A stretch of DNA of 64,000 bases from Triatoma infestans (Eukaryota > Arthropoda > Insecta > Hemiptera > Reduviidae): the NCBI GenBank assembly GCA_011037195.1, contig JAAEAF010000662.1, positions 124,001-188,000 of the forward strand. Direction: 5' to 3'. The notes below the pieces were generated by a model. That model was not told the origin of the DNA. It did no database searches and worked only from the letters and a program-made list of their open reading frames with translations. The stretch's first letter is position 1. Each line of letters opens with the position of its first letter. This document shows positions 1 through 12,480 of the stretch, one piece after another. The translations under genes were made by a program, and so were the position numbers.

Positions 1-1099
1 TAAGAAATGGATTCCTCTATTTTTTGTAATAAAAATGTACTTGAACGGTTTTTTTCTGTGAGCGATATTTTACAAGTTATGAATGAAAACATGATTTCTA
101 TAAGAAATTTCAAAATGATATTAATAACGGTTTTTTGATTGAATAAGAAGAAAAGTACTATTTTATTATAAATTTTACTCCTCATTAATTACAGATGCAT
201 AGACATACTCTTTCCTGTCAATTGTACCTTACGGCCAAAGAAATATGAATGGAGATTTTTATCTTCAATTCCTAACCAACATTCTTCCTCTACACTTGGA
301 GAATGTACCCCTTGAGCGAAGACGAAGGATGTGGTACCAGCATGACGGCTGCCCTGCTCATAATGCAAGGCATGTAAAAAGATATCTCGATAGGCAATTT
401 GATGAGCGTGTTATATCGACTCAGGGGACGATTCAGTTCACCGGATCTGACACATATGGACTATTTCCTTTGGGGATACCTGAAAACAAGGTGATTATTC
501 ATAACTTTTTTCTTTCTGTTCTTATTTCTGCTTACCTAAAAGCATTTCTAAACATATGTGTATCAGAATCAGGTCGGGATTGCATCTGTAGATGAACTAA
601 AGCAGAGAATATTAGATGCCTGTAACTCGGTTAAAGCTGAATCTATTTCTTTGGCCGTAAGGTACAATTGGCAGGAAAGAGCATGTGCATGCATCTCTAA
701 TGGTGGGGGCCAGTTCGAGCAAGATCTGTAATTAATGAGGAGTAAAATTTATAATAAAATAGTACTTTTCTTCTCATTCAATCAAAAAACACTTAATATT
801 ATCATTTTGAAATTTCTTATCAGAAACATGTTTTCATTCATAACTTGTAAAATATCGCTCACAGAAAAAAACCGTTCAAGTAAATTTTTCTTACAAAAAA
901 TAGAAGAATCTATTTCTTAAATAAAAACCACATCTCCCCATTTGAAAAAATGAAGTTTCGTGCCTGTATCTCGCAAATTTGCAAATTAAATTTGGATTTC
1001 TAACAAAAAACTACGGGGGACACGTATTTTTTAGTTTTTTTCTAGCTATCTTAGTTTCCGATAAAAAGTCGTTATCCATAAACCTTGGGACACCCTGTA
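1..1099. mobile_element. Tc1/mariner-superfamily derivative with long inverted ends, cut by the window start
   Basis: Bases 1-246 are repeated in inverted orientation at about 645-922, so the element has very long terminal inverted repeats around a transposase remnant. The right arm continues to about 1099, where it ends in GGGACACCCTGTA followed by TA, the kind of end and TA target expected for this superfamily. The left arm should therefore extend some 180 bases before the window. The inner part of the right arm encodes the transposase C-terminus, so coding sequence has been drawn into the inverted repeat. Boundaries on the left are unknown. Confidence 0.75.
245..731 (+). pseudogene. Tc1/mariner-type transposase remnant (C-terminal part)
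   Basis: The translation has the catalytic-domain motif W-Y-Q-H-D-G-C-P-A-H (near 330-360), which contains the second catalytic Asp. It is followed after a frame change by S-P-D-L-T-H-M-D-Y-F-L-W-G-Y-L-K (about 439-488), typical of Tc1/mariner transposases. Coding similarity resumes near 585 with V-D-E-L-K-Q-R-I-L and ends in Q-F-E-Q-D-L and a TAA at 729-731. Bases 491-570 between the two blocks start with GT and end with AG and could be an intron or an insertion. The N-terminal DNA-binding region and the first catalytic Asp are missing. The element is not autonomous. Confidence 0.8.
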
Positions 1100-1109
1100 T
1101 ATACAACAC

Positions 1110-1240
1110 CATTAGCTAAAAACATATTTTTCATACACAGGCGATCCAAAACATATATTTCCGGTGAAATATGACACGATCGCAACACTTCTTCTTACAG
1201 CTGTAAGAGGAAGTAAAAAATGTTTTTAGAAATGGCACTG
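1110..1240 (-). repeat. Dispersed GT-repeat family, 5' end copy
   Basis: Contains the reverse complement of the family's 5' end: ACGATCGYGTCA, a CACCGGAAATA block and the GTAAGAGGAAGT motif near 1190-1215. A second GTAAGAGGAAGT reads outward on the plus strand, so two copies may abut here. Confidence 0.6.
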
Positions 1241-2204
1241 GTGTGTGAGGATAGAGACTGCGTTCAAAAACCGTGCAACTAACTCTAGAATGAAAAATAG
1301 CATGGATCTCAAACCCATTTCCCCTTTGATCATCATCTGGGGATCAAACCCCAAACAGCATTGATCTTCAAAGTCTCTCAAACTTTAAATTTTTTTTAAA
1401 GAGATCTTTTTGATTAACGATTTTTTTTGTATGTGCAATTTTGTTGAAAATGGGACCAATGATTTCCTTTGGCTTACAACACATCTGTAGGCCGATCAGT
1501 TTCCTTTTTTTGAAATATTCTTTCTAGGAATTTATTTCAGTGTGAGATTCTGACGAAGGGATGATTTATGCTTCCCAGTATCATTTCAATATATTTTACA
1601 ACTTTCACAAAAAATTACAAGTTGCCAAAAAAAATGCAATATTGAAGAAAATCAGTTCGGTGGAAGTGTTTTTTTCCATTAAGATTTCCATGATGTTCTC
1701 GATTGGTGGTCATGTGTAACATTGCAGGCAAAATAAACAATCAATAACAATCTGATTAGAAACGGCTAACACAAGACTTTCTTTTGCAATTAATATTATA
1801 AAATGAGCAATTCTCTTTAAACTTCAAAATGTTAACCATTTCCCTAAAATAACTAGAGTGGTCGTGGCTAGCAGAATGATTTATATTACAGTGCAGAAGA
1901 GAGTGCCAATAATATTTAACCAACTCCATATAATAAGAGAAATCTAAACATTTACCATAAATAAATTTTCCTAAAATAATTTTTTTTTTTATAAAAATGA
2001 TAGGTTGGTATCAGTGCAGTTGGCTTTCAGGGTTAAAGGAAGTCGTTAGTCGTTTCCAAGGAAATTACAAAAGAAAATTAAAATCTTAATTCTGTAAAGT
2101 CACACTTTTGGTTAGCCGATTTTTTCTTCATATTTGGAATTCTAGCAATGCTAGTAATATACCTTTATACTATATAATCCTATAATCTCCTCCACCAAAA
2201 TCAA
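1241..2204. other. Intergenic AT-rich DNA
   Basis: No coding, RNA or repeat signal that I can support. Short A and T runs only. Confidence 0.5.
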
Positions 2205-2535
2205 TTTTCACGGGAAAATGTTTCAAATAAAAGTGTTGTGTTGCAGTATACGAAGTTTCATGAAAATCGTTGGGGCCGTTTTCCAAAGAAACTGGGAAAA
2301 ACAACATTCTTTAACATCGCACTTCCGGTTGATGAAACCTTTATGTCAGATGCTGGTGGTAGAATATAAACGGAATAGCAAGTTTGATCTTCCTGCAATA
2401 TTTTTGTCATACCATTCGTTGAAAAGCATTTTTTTCACACTCAGGGGACCTCAAAACATATACTTCCGGGGGGAAAATTTCCATTCCGTAAAATTTGACA
2501 CAATCGCAATACTTCCTTTTCAGAATTCATTGATT
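2205..2535 (-). repeat. Dispersed GT-repeat family copy
   Basis: Carries the family blocks in reverse order: TTTCAAATAAAAGTG, CGCACTTCCGGTTGATGAA, the CTCAGGGGACCTCAAAACA block and TTGACACAATCGCAATACTTCC. Open frames on both strands here are incidental. Confidence 0.7.
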
Positions 2536-2589
2536 GCAATAAGAGTGCGTGGTGTGAATGATTCACACCAGATTTCCTTCTATAGATAA

Positions 2590-3714
2590 GGAAACAATAG
2601 AGAAAGTTTAGTTTCTTCATAAACATGTATGTAAGAGAACAAGTTTTGTTTTTAATGTTTCATGTATTTTAATTGGAGGTGATAAAATAGAATTTCTAGA
2701 CAATAGAAACAAGTTTTTTTTTTTTTTTAATAGACAAATGCCTAAGGCAGTTGCATTAGTGACCTGTTCTGTTATATGCGATGAGCATAACAATTCCTAG
2801 TTGCGGTTGTTTCCACTTCAAAGTAATGGAGCTAAAAGAATGATGAAGTAAAAAAAAAAGAAATGAAAGAAGTAATGGAGCAGTAAGGTGAGGTCAGGAG
2901 AAAGGCGTTCCTCCATTCCTAGACACAATGAACTCCTCAGACAGTCTGCGTTCCTGTTATCCACTGGACCCAATAGATTCTACTATTTCAAAAAACCACA
3001 CCCCATTCATTTTATTTATTAAACCAGCCAGCACAAACTGGTTTTTTCCACTATGAATCCGGAAATTGTCACATACAAGGTTACTTTTTAATAAACTATT
3101 CTCAATAAAACATGTTTTAAATATTTTCTATTATAAAAAATTATTTTTTATCTTGAATCATGAGGCAGACATTTTTATTAAATAGGTATTCTTAAAAGTT
3201 AGAAATTTTACTAAAAGTCTAGTTCCCTTAATTTCCACAAGGTGGTGGAATCGTACTTGTACTTTATTGGGCTTAGATCCTTGAACATCTCTAAAATAAT
3301 TATTTTTAAGGTAAAATATTTCAAATAAAATCAATAAAATTGTTACTGATTTGTATGTAGTTAGTAAACAAGACAACATTTTTTGGAGCCTTTATAAAAA
3401 AAAAAAAAAATCTGGCGTGACCGCTTACTCGACTTTCTCTAACTCCAATTTATATACCTTAATTGTTTTTTAAAATTTCTTTAAAACTGCAATGTGTAGA
3501 AACATCTAGATGGGTTTGCCATAAAAATGGTGGGATAGAGTTTTCACTTGTATATTTGAGTGGCCTTTTGTGTGAACCGTCTATGTCAGAATGTACAAAG
3601 CTTGTGCAAATTTCAATTTAAACTAACTATTCATATACTACATATTATGTAGCGGTATTTTAGAGGGAAGCATAATGCTACGGTTTACTCAGTACCTATG
3701 AAAATAAAAAAATA
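2590..3714. other. Intergenic AT-rich DNA
   Basis: Poly-T and poly-A runs near 2715, 2850 and 3400. No protein or RNA gene recognised. Bases 3420-3435 hold a degenerate end motif of the dispersed repeat. Confidence 0.45.
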
Positions 3715-4060
3715 AAAAATATATTTGAAATAAAAGTGATAGGTTTTTGTGCAGATAGAATACAAAGTTGGAGCGGAGCCACTTTCGAGAATGTCAAGAA
3801 AAACTAAAAAAAAAACGCACTTCCGGTTGATGAATTTTGCCTGAAATCTTTGCGTCTAATAGACAGGATATAGTATCTGAACTAAATATCATGTTTTGCG
3901 CTTCTTGCAATTTTTCATTTTAAAAATATTTTGTTCAACACATACACATGCTGATCAATCACTAAAAACATTTCTTTCTACTCAGACGACCTGAGAAATT
4001 TGCACTTCCGGTGAAAACTCGATCTCAAAATCTCACACACGATCAGTAAAAAAAAAGTAA
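3715..4060 (-). repeat. Dispersed GT-repeat family copy
   Basis: Shows the TTTGAAATAAAAGTGATAGG block, CGCACTTCCGGTTGATGAATT, a short ACACATAC run in place of the GT tract, and ACTTCCGGTGAAAACTCGAT before the CACACGATC end. Confidence 0.7.
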
Positions 4061-4074
4061 AAAGGAAAGAAAAA

Positions 4075-5280
4075 CTTGCAAATCAATAAAGAATAAAAGT
4101 AATAAGTTCACATGAAGTCGAGTCACGATGTATGATCGGGAAAGGTTGATCACGAAAATTTCTTCCAATGAGCACATTACTTTTTGTTTAAAAAAAAAAA
4201 AAAGAAAATTCTTTTTAGGTTAAAATGTTATTAAAGAGAAAGTCAGCTTTCTGGAATATTTCCCCCATATTAATGTGTTTTGCGTGGATTACCAATCTGG
4301 ACGATCTTTTCCATGATATATAACTTTCATAGAATCAGCCCCTTTTGTTTTTGCTTATTTTGTCCTAATTACTAATTTAATATCAATTCCACGAGTATGG
4401 GTTGAAAAACGCTGCACAGAAACAAAAAAATATAATAATAATAAATTACGTCAGAGTTTACAGATCAATCACAAGTTGCATTGACGTAGCAGGAAAATGT
4501 CAATTGATGGCCAGTAATTCTCCATTGCTTGTTTTATATATGACTATAAGTAAAACAGGATTTCCGGTTTTTGTAAAAAAAAAAAAAGTTACGAAACATT
4601 ACACCAGTAATAGTAATACTTTGCGTAAATGTTTTGCCATTAAATGTGATAAATGTTCCTTTATACTGAAAAATCTTGTATGAAACACTCAAGTTATTAT
4701 TGACAAATTTTCTTAATACTTGGAGTTTTTACTAAATTTTAGAGACTTCAACATTAAAAAAAAAAAAAATTAGGAGAACCCAAACTAAAAACGGACTAAA
4801 ACAACCAATCTTGGTTGGCTGGGGTAAGTACTCCTAAAAATGTACCTGCTCGGAAAAACGTTTAAAATGAAAGTGACATGTCTATTTATGTGTAGCTAAT
4901 ACATCTAGTGGCAAAGAAATCCGTTGGTATTTTTATCAAGAAAATCCCATGACTAATGACAGTAAATTCACGATCAACAGAATTTCCTTCCGAAACTCGG
5001 AGTTTTGGGAATACAATAAATTCTTATTAATACTATACAGATATGGTGACCATATTTCTTGACAGTGAAAATCGGGACAAGTTGCTAACATTTTTCAAAA
5101 TGTAACCTAAGTGCATATACTCAGTAAAATATAAATGTAATGATTTCGATATTTTTATTTTGCTATATAAACTTTTTCCATTAGTCGGACAATTCGTGAC
5201 ATTTTGATCGTTATTCCCGGATTTTTGCGGGACGTATGGTCACCGTATAATATATAGATGACAGGATCGTATATTATACA
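4075..5280. other. Intergenic AT-rich DNA
   Basis: No recognisable gene. An open frame of 93 codons at 4402-4683 has low-complexity composition and no family features, so it is not called. Confidence 0.45.
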
Positions 5281-5289
5281 GAAATCTGA

Positions 5290-5905
5290 GGTCCACTCCA
5301 TGCCCAAAACACCGTAAAATAAAGTTTCCCAGAAAAGTGTTTCAAATTGAAGTTAAAGTTGGTATATACCAGGTCCAAAGAAAATCGTTGGAGCAGTTTT
5401 CGAGAAAAACGAAATAAACTAAAAAAAAAATCTACTTAGTAAAGTGGTATTTCCGGTAGATCTATGTTGACCAAAACCTTACTGCCGGTGACACCTGTGA
5501 GAACTAAACGAACTATCTAGTTTCAACTTTCTGCAAATTTCCATCTCTGAGCTATGCTGGATCCTAGATACACCCACACACACACAATTTCTAGAAAAAA
5601 CATTTCTTTCTTACCCAGGAAACCTCATTATGTGTATTTCCGGTGAAAACTCAATTCTTTAAAATGTACACGATCGTAATACTTACTGTGGCAAGTAATA
5701 AGACGAAATTGGGAGCAAATTAATGGACCAAAACTCATTCAAGAATAGTATATTATTAAAGACCCTGTTGATTCTTCAAAAATTTTTTAAAAGATGTGTC
5801 TTCTTAATGAGAGCGAATGTGGCTGTTGAAGTGAAGGGATAACGGTCCTCACTTTTCTGCCGGATACTGCCTTGGTGGTTGTGAATAAAACAAGTATCTA
5901 ATTTA
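5290..5905 (-). repeat. Left arm of a 2-kb inverted structure (includes a GT-repeat family copy)
   Basis: Bases 5290-5700 are a minus-oriented copy of the dispersed repeat. Bases 5715-5905 are repeated in inverted orientation at about 6494-6680; both arms share GTGAAGGGATAACGGT and ATCTAATTTAG. The arms therefore continue past the repeat copy itself. Confidence 0.65.
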
Positions 5906-5999
5906 GAATTGTTCATTCCATTCTAAGGGGCAAATTTCCATATCAGAACTTTTACTAAAAATTGACTTCCTTAATCCCATCAGATTTATTGATCTACAA

Positions 6000-6440
6000 T
6001 TCTACTCTAGAGTTAGCTAGAGTTAAAAATGTTTCAAACAAAAGGAACAAATTTTAGCATCGATAATTAGTATACCTATATACCAAATTTTAGAAAAATC
6101 TTCGTAGTTTTTCCATGAAAATAGCGGAAAACTGACAGAGAATGTGCAAATTCACATTTTCAATTATACTTTCCCGTACTGTTGTTGGTAAGAGGAAGTA
6201 TTGCTATCGTATTAATTTTTCCTTAACAAGTTTTCAGCGGAAATACACGTTTTGAGTCCCCACCACCACCACCTGAGGGCGAAAAAGTGGCTTTTAGATG
6301 TGTACGTGAGTAGCATTGCTTAAAAACGAAACATCGTAGGAAGTTCAAACTTGTATTCTGACAGGAAGTTATCTGTCAAAATTCCCTCACCCGGAAGTAA
6401 GTGGGTCACTTTACAAATTTGCCCATCTGAACTGAAAGAA
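6000..6440 (+). repeat. GT-repeat family fragments between the inverted arms
   Basis: Bases 6180-6440 read GTAAGAGGAAGTATTGC, then CAGCGGAAATACACGTTTTGAG and the CCGGAAGTAAGTGG block in plus orientation. Bases 6030-6150 look like the 3' part in the opposite orientation. Confidence 0.55.
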
Positions 6441-6493
6441 CTGCAGTAAGGATTTTTAATACTTTTCCTTTGTAATCAGGTGGATTGTACACT

Positions 6494-7245
6494 AAATTAG
6501 ATAGTTGTTTTATCGACAACTACCAAGGTAGAAATAGTGAGAACCGTTATCCCTTCACCTAGCAGCCACATTCGTTCGCCCATATATTCCTTAAACACAT
6601 CTTTTAGAAAAATATTCAAGAATCAACGAAGTTTAATCGCTTTTTCTTGAAAGGAGCTGTAGTCCAAGAAATTTTCTCTCAATATTACTTTCTAATTTAT
6701 TACTGTTGTAACAGGAAGCATTATGATCGCGTAAATTTTGAAACTCGGATAGAATTTTCAGCGGAAATACACGTAATGCGGTTCCCTAAATATGGAAACA
6801 AAAATTTTTTTGGAAGCTGAATATGTGAGCGCGTATGTGTGTGTGTCTGTATACCTATGGCCAGTATAACTCAAAAGCGGAAGATTACGGAAAGTTTAAA
6901 CTTGATATTTCTGCGTAACTTACAGTTTTCTGAGTTTCCATAAAAAAACACTGACGGGTTTCATTAAATTTTGTATACCAACTGTACATACAGAGGCCTA
7001 TCACTTTTGTTTGAAACATTTTCCGAATAACTTAATGTAAGGGGGTTTTGGGGAAGAAACAAGGTCAAGCTTTCCTCAATGAAGTGCTTTTATTAAGTTT
7101 AAATTCTCCCATTGATATAACCTTGAAGATAAACTAAATATCTAGAAAGAATTAGAAGTTTTAAGGAAACATGTCCGTTATAACTGAATAAGAAAAGTAG
7201 TAAAGATATCTATATAAATAAATCTCTGTGTAAGAGAAAGTCATC
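6494..7245 (+). repeat. Right arm of the inverted structure plus GT-repeat family copy
   Basis: Bases 6494-6680 mirror 5715-5905. Bases 6700-7245 are a plus-oriented dispersed repeat, from CAGGAAGCATTATGATCGCG to the terminal TAAGAGAAAGTC at 7229-7240, with a GTGTGTGTGTC tract near 6840. A minus-oriented fragment follows at about 7290-7390. Confidence 0.65.
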
Positions 7246-7399
7246 TGAGTGTTTTACACCATTTTTTTTTCGGCTCCTCCAGAACCGACCCTCAATCAAT
7301 ATTCCTAGAAAAATGTTCCAAATAAAAGCGATGGGCCTAAGAATGTAATCAGTAGATGAAATTACGAAGAATACTGTTGGAAGAGAAAATCGCAAAAAA

Positions 7400-8920
7400 A
7401 AAGAAAGATCAATTCGACTTGAAACAAATTTTGAGAGAAATCTTTGAATTACTCGTAGATCTCATAGTGTGGTACCTAATCGTGGAATAATCAAGCTTGG
7501 GGTCTTTAAAAAAAAATATATTTCTGTTAAAAAGGCAATTTTGTGCAATTTAACATGATCTTATTACTTGCTGCTCTCTCTTATAGTAGTATGAGAAATT
7601 ATAAATCCCAAGTTTGAAGCAAATTATCAAATAGAACTTTGTGAATTGTAGGAAGTGATGTAAGTCCACATGACTTCATCACATAGTGTTACACTCACAT
7701 AGTGTTACACACCAATTTTTTTTTGGAACCGATTAAAATTTAAATTTATAGAATTAATTCAAATTAATAACTGAATTGCTAAACTTGAAAGAATTTTAAT
7801 AATTGTATAACTTTAAAATATACAACTCATGTATAAAAATACTAATAAAAAGATGTTTACTTTTTATTAGATAAAGAGATAATCAAAAATGTAAAGTCAT
7901 TATTACTAAACAAATATTATTATATATTATATAAAAAAAAGTAAAAAGTAATTTTAGGCTCAATTTTATGGCGCTATGGCGATTCACGAGAATAAAATGG
8001 GAGCAAGCAGCAAGATCGATGATACTTGATTTATCGAACAGTTTCCCAAGTTAATTTTTTGTGCTGTCTAGCCATTTCATTCTAGTTTGTTTATCTATAA
8101 TAGGTATAATTTATATATGGAAAGTAGTTAATTATCATTTAAATTTTAATATACGATTCTTATCAATTATTTTCTTTTTAATAAATATTTATTTAGATAA
8201 ATATATTGTAATATAATCACAAAAAGTGATAGCTTTGAAATGATATAGATAAATAAATAAATAAAAAAACATTAAAATAACAGCATTACCGAAATTTATT
8301 AAAATAAAAATGGCTGTACTAAGAATTCATTAAATTTTATAAACGTTACACATAAATTTCTTTTGTTACTATGTAGGTCTGTTGGCTAGATAAACAGGTC
8401 AAAGATCTTATTTTTAAAGAAAACAAAATTAAAATCTGAAAAATAAATGCATCAATAAATAAATAAACTCTTAATAATATAATAAAGAAATAGCAAAGAG
8501 TGAAATTTAATTCTAAACTAAAAAAAAGGTAAACTAAAATACAAAGAGGTCGCTTTCTTTGAAGGCTGCAAAATAAAGCTATATTGTATATAGTATTTTA
8601 TTTTTATCTCAAAATAATAAAATGTTTCTTAAGAATGCAATAAAGATAAACATATTTGAAGTCATATAACTACGATAGTAAATTCAATGTTAGAAGTCTT
8701 TTTTATTTATCAAACTTTCAAAAAAAGGAACATTACACCAATAACTACAGGTATTATTTGATAAGATAATCAAAAAGTAAATAAAATAACTAAAAGTAAA
8801 TTAAAACCATCGATAATGTAACAAAATGACCTCCTTTTACATAATACAATCTATTTGACAAAATTATAAATTTGGAGAAAAAAAAAACTCTGGTTTCTAT
8901 AGCGTGTTTCCTGGTAGGCG
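7400..8920. other. Intergenic, very AT-rich
   Basis: Long A/T-rich stretch with scattered TAAATAAATA runs. No gene or defined repeat recognised. Confidence 0.5.
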
Positions 8921-8924
8921 GGAG

Positions 8925-9600
8925 TATTGTGAGCGGGAATTTTCGAAAATGAGTTTTCATCGGTAATACATGTTTTGAAGTCCCTAAATCCAGAAAAGAT
9001 TTTTTGTAAAAATAATTGTCTTTGAGCGCTTATTTTTATATTATATACGCGAACAGGACAGCTCAAAATAGGAAAAATGCCGGAAGTTCAAAGTTGATGA
9101 TCCTGTCAACCCATAGGATCCGAAAAAGGTTATCGAAAAGTTATCTTTTCAATTTTTTACTATTTACTGAAAAATCGCTTCAACAATTACTAACTTTAAC
9201 CATCGTATGATTATATGTATCACACATATACTTTAAACTAAAGCACTTGGGGAGGTGTCATTATTTTATAGGGTTTGGGGGAGGGGTGACCAGCTTTTCC
9301 ATGCAAAATACCACATCAGGATATTGCATAGGTCTTCCGCCTGTATGATGTTAAAATATACAGGTAAAATTACGACTTTGAAGAAAACCGATAGGCCGGA
9401 ACCGTGAATTTCCTTAACTGCATTTTTTTAGATTCCGCTAATTTCCTGCTAAGGATCCCAGCGGGTTTCTTTAAACTTGGTGTACTTAAGGATCTATCAA
9501 TTCTTTTAAAAACTAATTTTCCGAGAACATTATTTTATGGCGTTCCGAGGTAACTGGGGGGGGGAGAGGCTAAGAATTGCAGTAAGAGAAAGTCATGTGG
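8925..9600 (+). repeat. Dispersed GT-repeat family copy
   Basis: Starts near a TTTTCATCGGTAATACATGTTTTGAAG block, passes a GGTTTGGGGGAGGGGTGACC segment near 9275, and ends in GCAGTAAGAGAAAGTCATGTG at about 9582-9602. Internal parts are degraded. Confidence 0.55.
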
Positions 9601-9609
9601 GTGTTACAG

Positions 9610-10130
9610 TTCAATTTTTTTTTTTAAATAAACTTTACACTTTACAGCTTTCTCCTAGGTTTTATGGAAAGTTGCACGCATAAATGAGAAAATTTAATTA
9701 GAAATCTTCGTCCTTAAATCTGATACCAAATTTAAACTTCAAAATTACACTTAGCTTTTAAACAATGCTGTTCAGCATACTTTCTACCAATTTTGAAAAA
9801 CATGTTTATAAGACAAAGAAATTTGCATTTCTGGTTGGAACTCAATTAAGAAGTAAGAGGCAGCAATTTTAAAAAAAAGAATGTTTTGAGTAGATTAACA
9901 ATAATTTTTAATACATCTGAATTTAATCAATTTATTGGCAAGTTATTAAATACAGAATTTGAGCAAACAAAACCTGCATCCGCTCAAAGCATATATGGAA
10001 AGGAGATAAATTTAATATATTTACTAAATAATAAATGAACTGCATTAGAGTTCATTAAAATCTTTCAACTCAAATAGTTAAGAAAAAAGATTAAAAAAAT
10101 AGAATAATATATAAAAAAAAAATATGAAAA
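9610..10130. other. Intergenic AT-rich DNA
   Basis: Nothing recognised apart from short fragments of the dispersed repeat near 9780-9850. Confidence 0.4.
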
Positions 10131-10141
10131 ACGCTACTCAC

Positions 10142-10331
10142 TTGTATTTATAATAGTTGCTGTCTCTATGAAAGCTAGACACAGAATGAAGCTAAATAAT
10201 CTCCCGGACAATAATATCAAGCCGGTTAAAACTACGTGACCCGACAACGCCGCTTGGTGCCGGCAACTCTCTCTCACACACACACAAAAGTAGTGGGGGG
10301 GCATACAATGCAAGTTTTTTTTAATAAACAA
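10142..10331 (-). other. Possible 5' exon with a hydrophobic leader (weak)
   Basis: On the minus strand an open frame reads through a hydrophobic stretch (A-L-S-G-H-V-V-L-T-G-L-I-L-L-S-G-R-L-F-S) and meets a GTGAGT donor at about 10139. The segment is richer in GC and CpG than its surroundings, and a CA/GT run lies inside it. It could be a first exon or a 5' untranslated exon of a gene to the left. No downstream exon was found, so this is only a candidate. Confidence 0.2.
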
Positions 10332-10334
10332 TCA

Positions 10335-10930
10335 TTCTTTAACTTTTAGCTTTTGATCATTTGTTTCAAACATTTCATTTTAACAGAACATTTCGTATTT
10401 TTATATGAACTTGTCTGATTGCCTTGATAATTATTTTCTCGATTTATGTCTTGTCAGGGATATATTATAAAAAAAAAAGATACAAACTCTATAAAAAATA
10501 AGTGTCAAATGTAAATAAATAAAATCTGAAATTACGCTACTAAAAACTAATTATTCTTACCTTGAAATATTGTTACTATTTTTAGTTTAGGTACACAATT
10601 TTGTTAATAGTTATTGTTTGAAAATAACTATGCACAATTGTATGTTTTTTTTTTCTATTTTGATGCACGATAATACGGATTTTTGAAAAAAAATTGATGA
10701 ACCGTTAAGGCAAAGTTTTCCTTCGTTAAATCAGTGTTGCCACTCTTTATTTTTGATAAAAAAGACTCAATGAAGGGAAACTTTTCCATACCGGTACACC
10801 AAGTATTTTATCGCCCCACCAATAAATTCATATGTAATATTAAGTGCAACTAAACGTTTAGCACAAATTCCATTGTATTGTATTCCAATGTATTGTGCAA
10901 TATATTTTTGCTTTGTTTAGTTTAAGTTTG
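10335..10930. other. Intergenic AT-rich DNA
   Basis: No gene or defined repeat recognised. Confidence 0.45.
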
Positions 10931-10934
10931 TTGA

Positions 10935-11930
10935 AACGGTGACTTGCAATTCCTTCTTACTTTCTCTTACTGCTATTAATACAATGTACATATTGCAATC
11001 GCGTCAATTCAAATGCAATTGAATTCGAAAAAACTATTTTTAAAGTATAGTCTGTGTGTGTTGTGCTTATGTATCTGACATGAAGGTTTCGGATAAAATT
11101 CATCAACCGGAGTGCGACTTTCTTTACTGGACATTTTTTCGCAATTTTCTGGAAAACAGCTCCAACACTTTCCTTTAAACTTTGTATTGGATCTACACAC
11201 ATAAATATCTATCACTTTTATTTGTAACTTGATCAAAAAATTTTTATTTTTTCGACGGGTTTTAAGGGAATAGTAGCGTCTATTCTTCCTCTAAAGTACC
11301 ATACCTGTTCAATACAATGTATGGTTCTCACATTATTTATTTATCTATCTCCATAGCATTGGCAACCCTTGGTGAGTCCTTGCCTCCCCTAGAAGTCTAT
11401 TCAGCTGTCTCTATTGAAAGTGATTTCAAGATGGGAGTACCCAAGAGATTGATTTCTCGCTTCGTTGACAACACCATCCAGCCATCTGAGATTCGGTCTG
11501 CCGACTTTTCTTCTTGTACTCACTTCTCCTTCCAGAATTTTCCTTGGCACTTCATCTTGCTCCATTCTAGCTAAGTGGCCCGCCCAGCTCAGTCTGTTTA
11601 GCCCAATCTATTTCACTGTATCTGCTTCTCCATACAATTCATAGAAATCTCTATTCTTTCTTCTTCACCGTAAACTACCTTCTTTTACCGGACCGAAGAT
11701 TTTTTCGGAGAATTTTCCTTTCGAAAACAAAGAGGGTCTCACACTATACAATATTAATATAAATTAGAAGCGTTGCTAGAATACCAAATTTGAAGGAAAT
11801 CGGTTCACCAGAGGTACCTCTTAACAGATTCGTGAATTTGGGGGGGGGGAGGGGTTCTCGAAAACAACTATGACAATTTCCTTTAAATTGGAATGTTACG
11901 TAGAGTTGGTTCAATGTTATTGACACTCTT
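10935..11930 (+). repeat. Dispersed GT-repeat family copy split by a LINE fragment
   Basis: Bases 10935-11295 carry TTTCTCTTACTGC, CAACCGGAGTGCGACTTT, CTCCAACACTTTCC and TATCACTTTTATTTG. The sequence stops near TTCCTCTAAAGTACCATA, where a minus-strand LINE piece lies, and repeat-like sequence resumes after about 11745 (AATCGGTTCACCAG; GGGAGGGGTTCTCG). Confidence 0.55.
11300..11745 (-). pseudogene. Non-LTR retrotransposon pol C-terminal fragment
   Basis: Minus-strand translation gives W-A-G-H-L-A-R-M-E-Q-D-E-V-P-R-K-I-L followed by R-R-K-V-G-R-P-N-L-R-W-L-D-G-V, the tail found after the reverse transcriptase in many insect LINEs. Upstream pieces (K-I-F-G-P-V-K-E and R-D-F-Y-E-L-Y-G-E) match the same region. 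Stops interrupt the frame, so it is a fossil. Confidence 0.7.
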
Positions 11931-11934
11931 TTCT

Positions 11935-12480
11935 GGACTACAATATAATAATTTCTATACCTGCCTGGTTAGGTATACTTGTTTTCCCACCATTCCGATA
12001 TATTTGTGTTAAGACAAATAAGTAAATTTTTGAAGTCTAAAGAAATTTGAAGTTAAAGAAATCTTTTCTATCGTGGTGATGATATAACAAAAATCGTTAC
12101 TCGTTTTAGATCGTTTAATATTTGAAATGTCTTTTTAATCAATAATAAGATTAATTCAGGCTTTGAAGTAAAAAAATAAATAAAAAAATACTCCGCTTTA
12201 AATCTCTGTCCATATTGGTAGAATATTCAGAATGAATAATTTATTTTATACATTTGCAGGACCAGTTCTCTTTGGTATTTCCAACATTAGCAAGATAAGT
12301 TACAATATATGGAAACACTGAAACCATATAAATGGATATAAAAAAAGACACTAAATAAAAAGTCTCATATGAAGCACTCAAACGGTTTTCTCACATTCCA
12401 GTTATTACTATTTCTATTATAGTCATAGTAATTTTTACAATTTTTTCACTTTTTTTTTTTTTGTAGGTCGTTACAAAAGT
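11935..12480. other. Intergenic AT-rich DNA
   Basis: No gene recognised. A poly-T run of about 12 sits near 12448. Confidence 0.45.
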
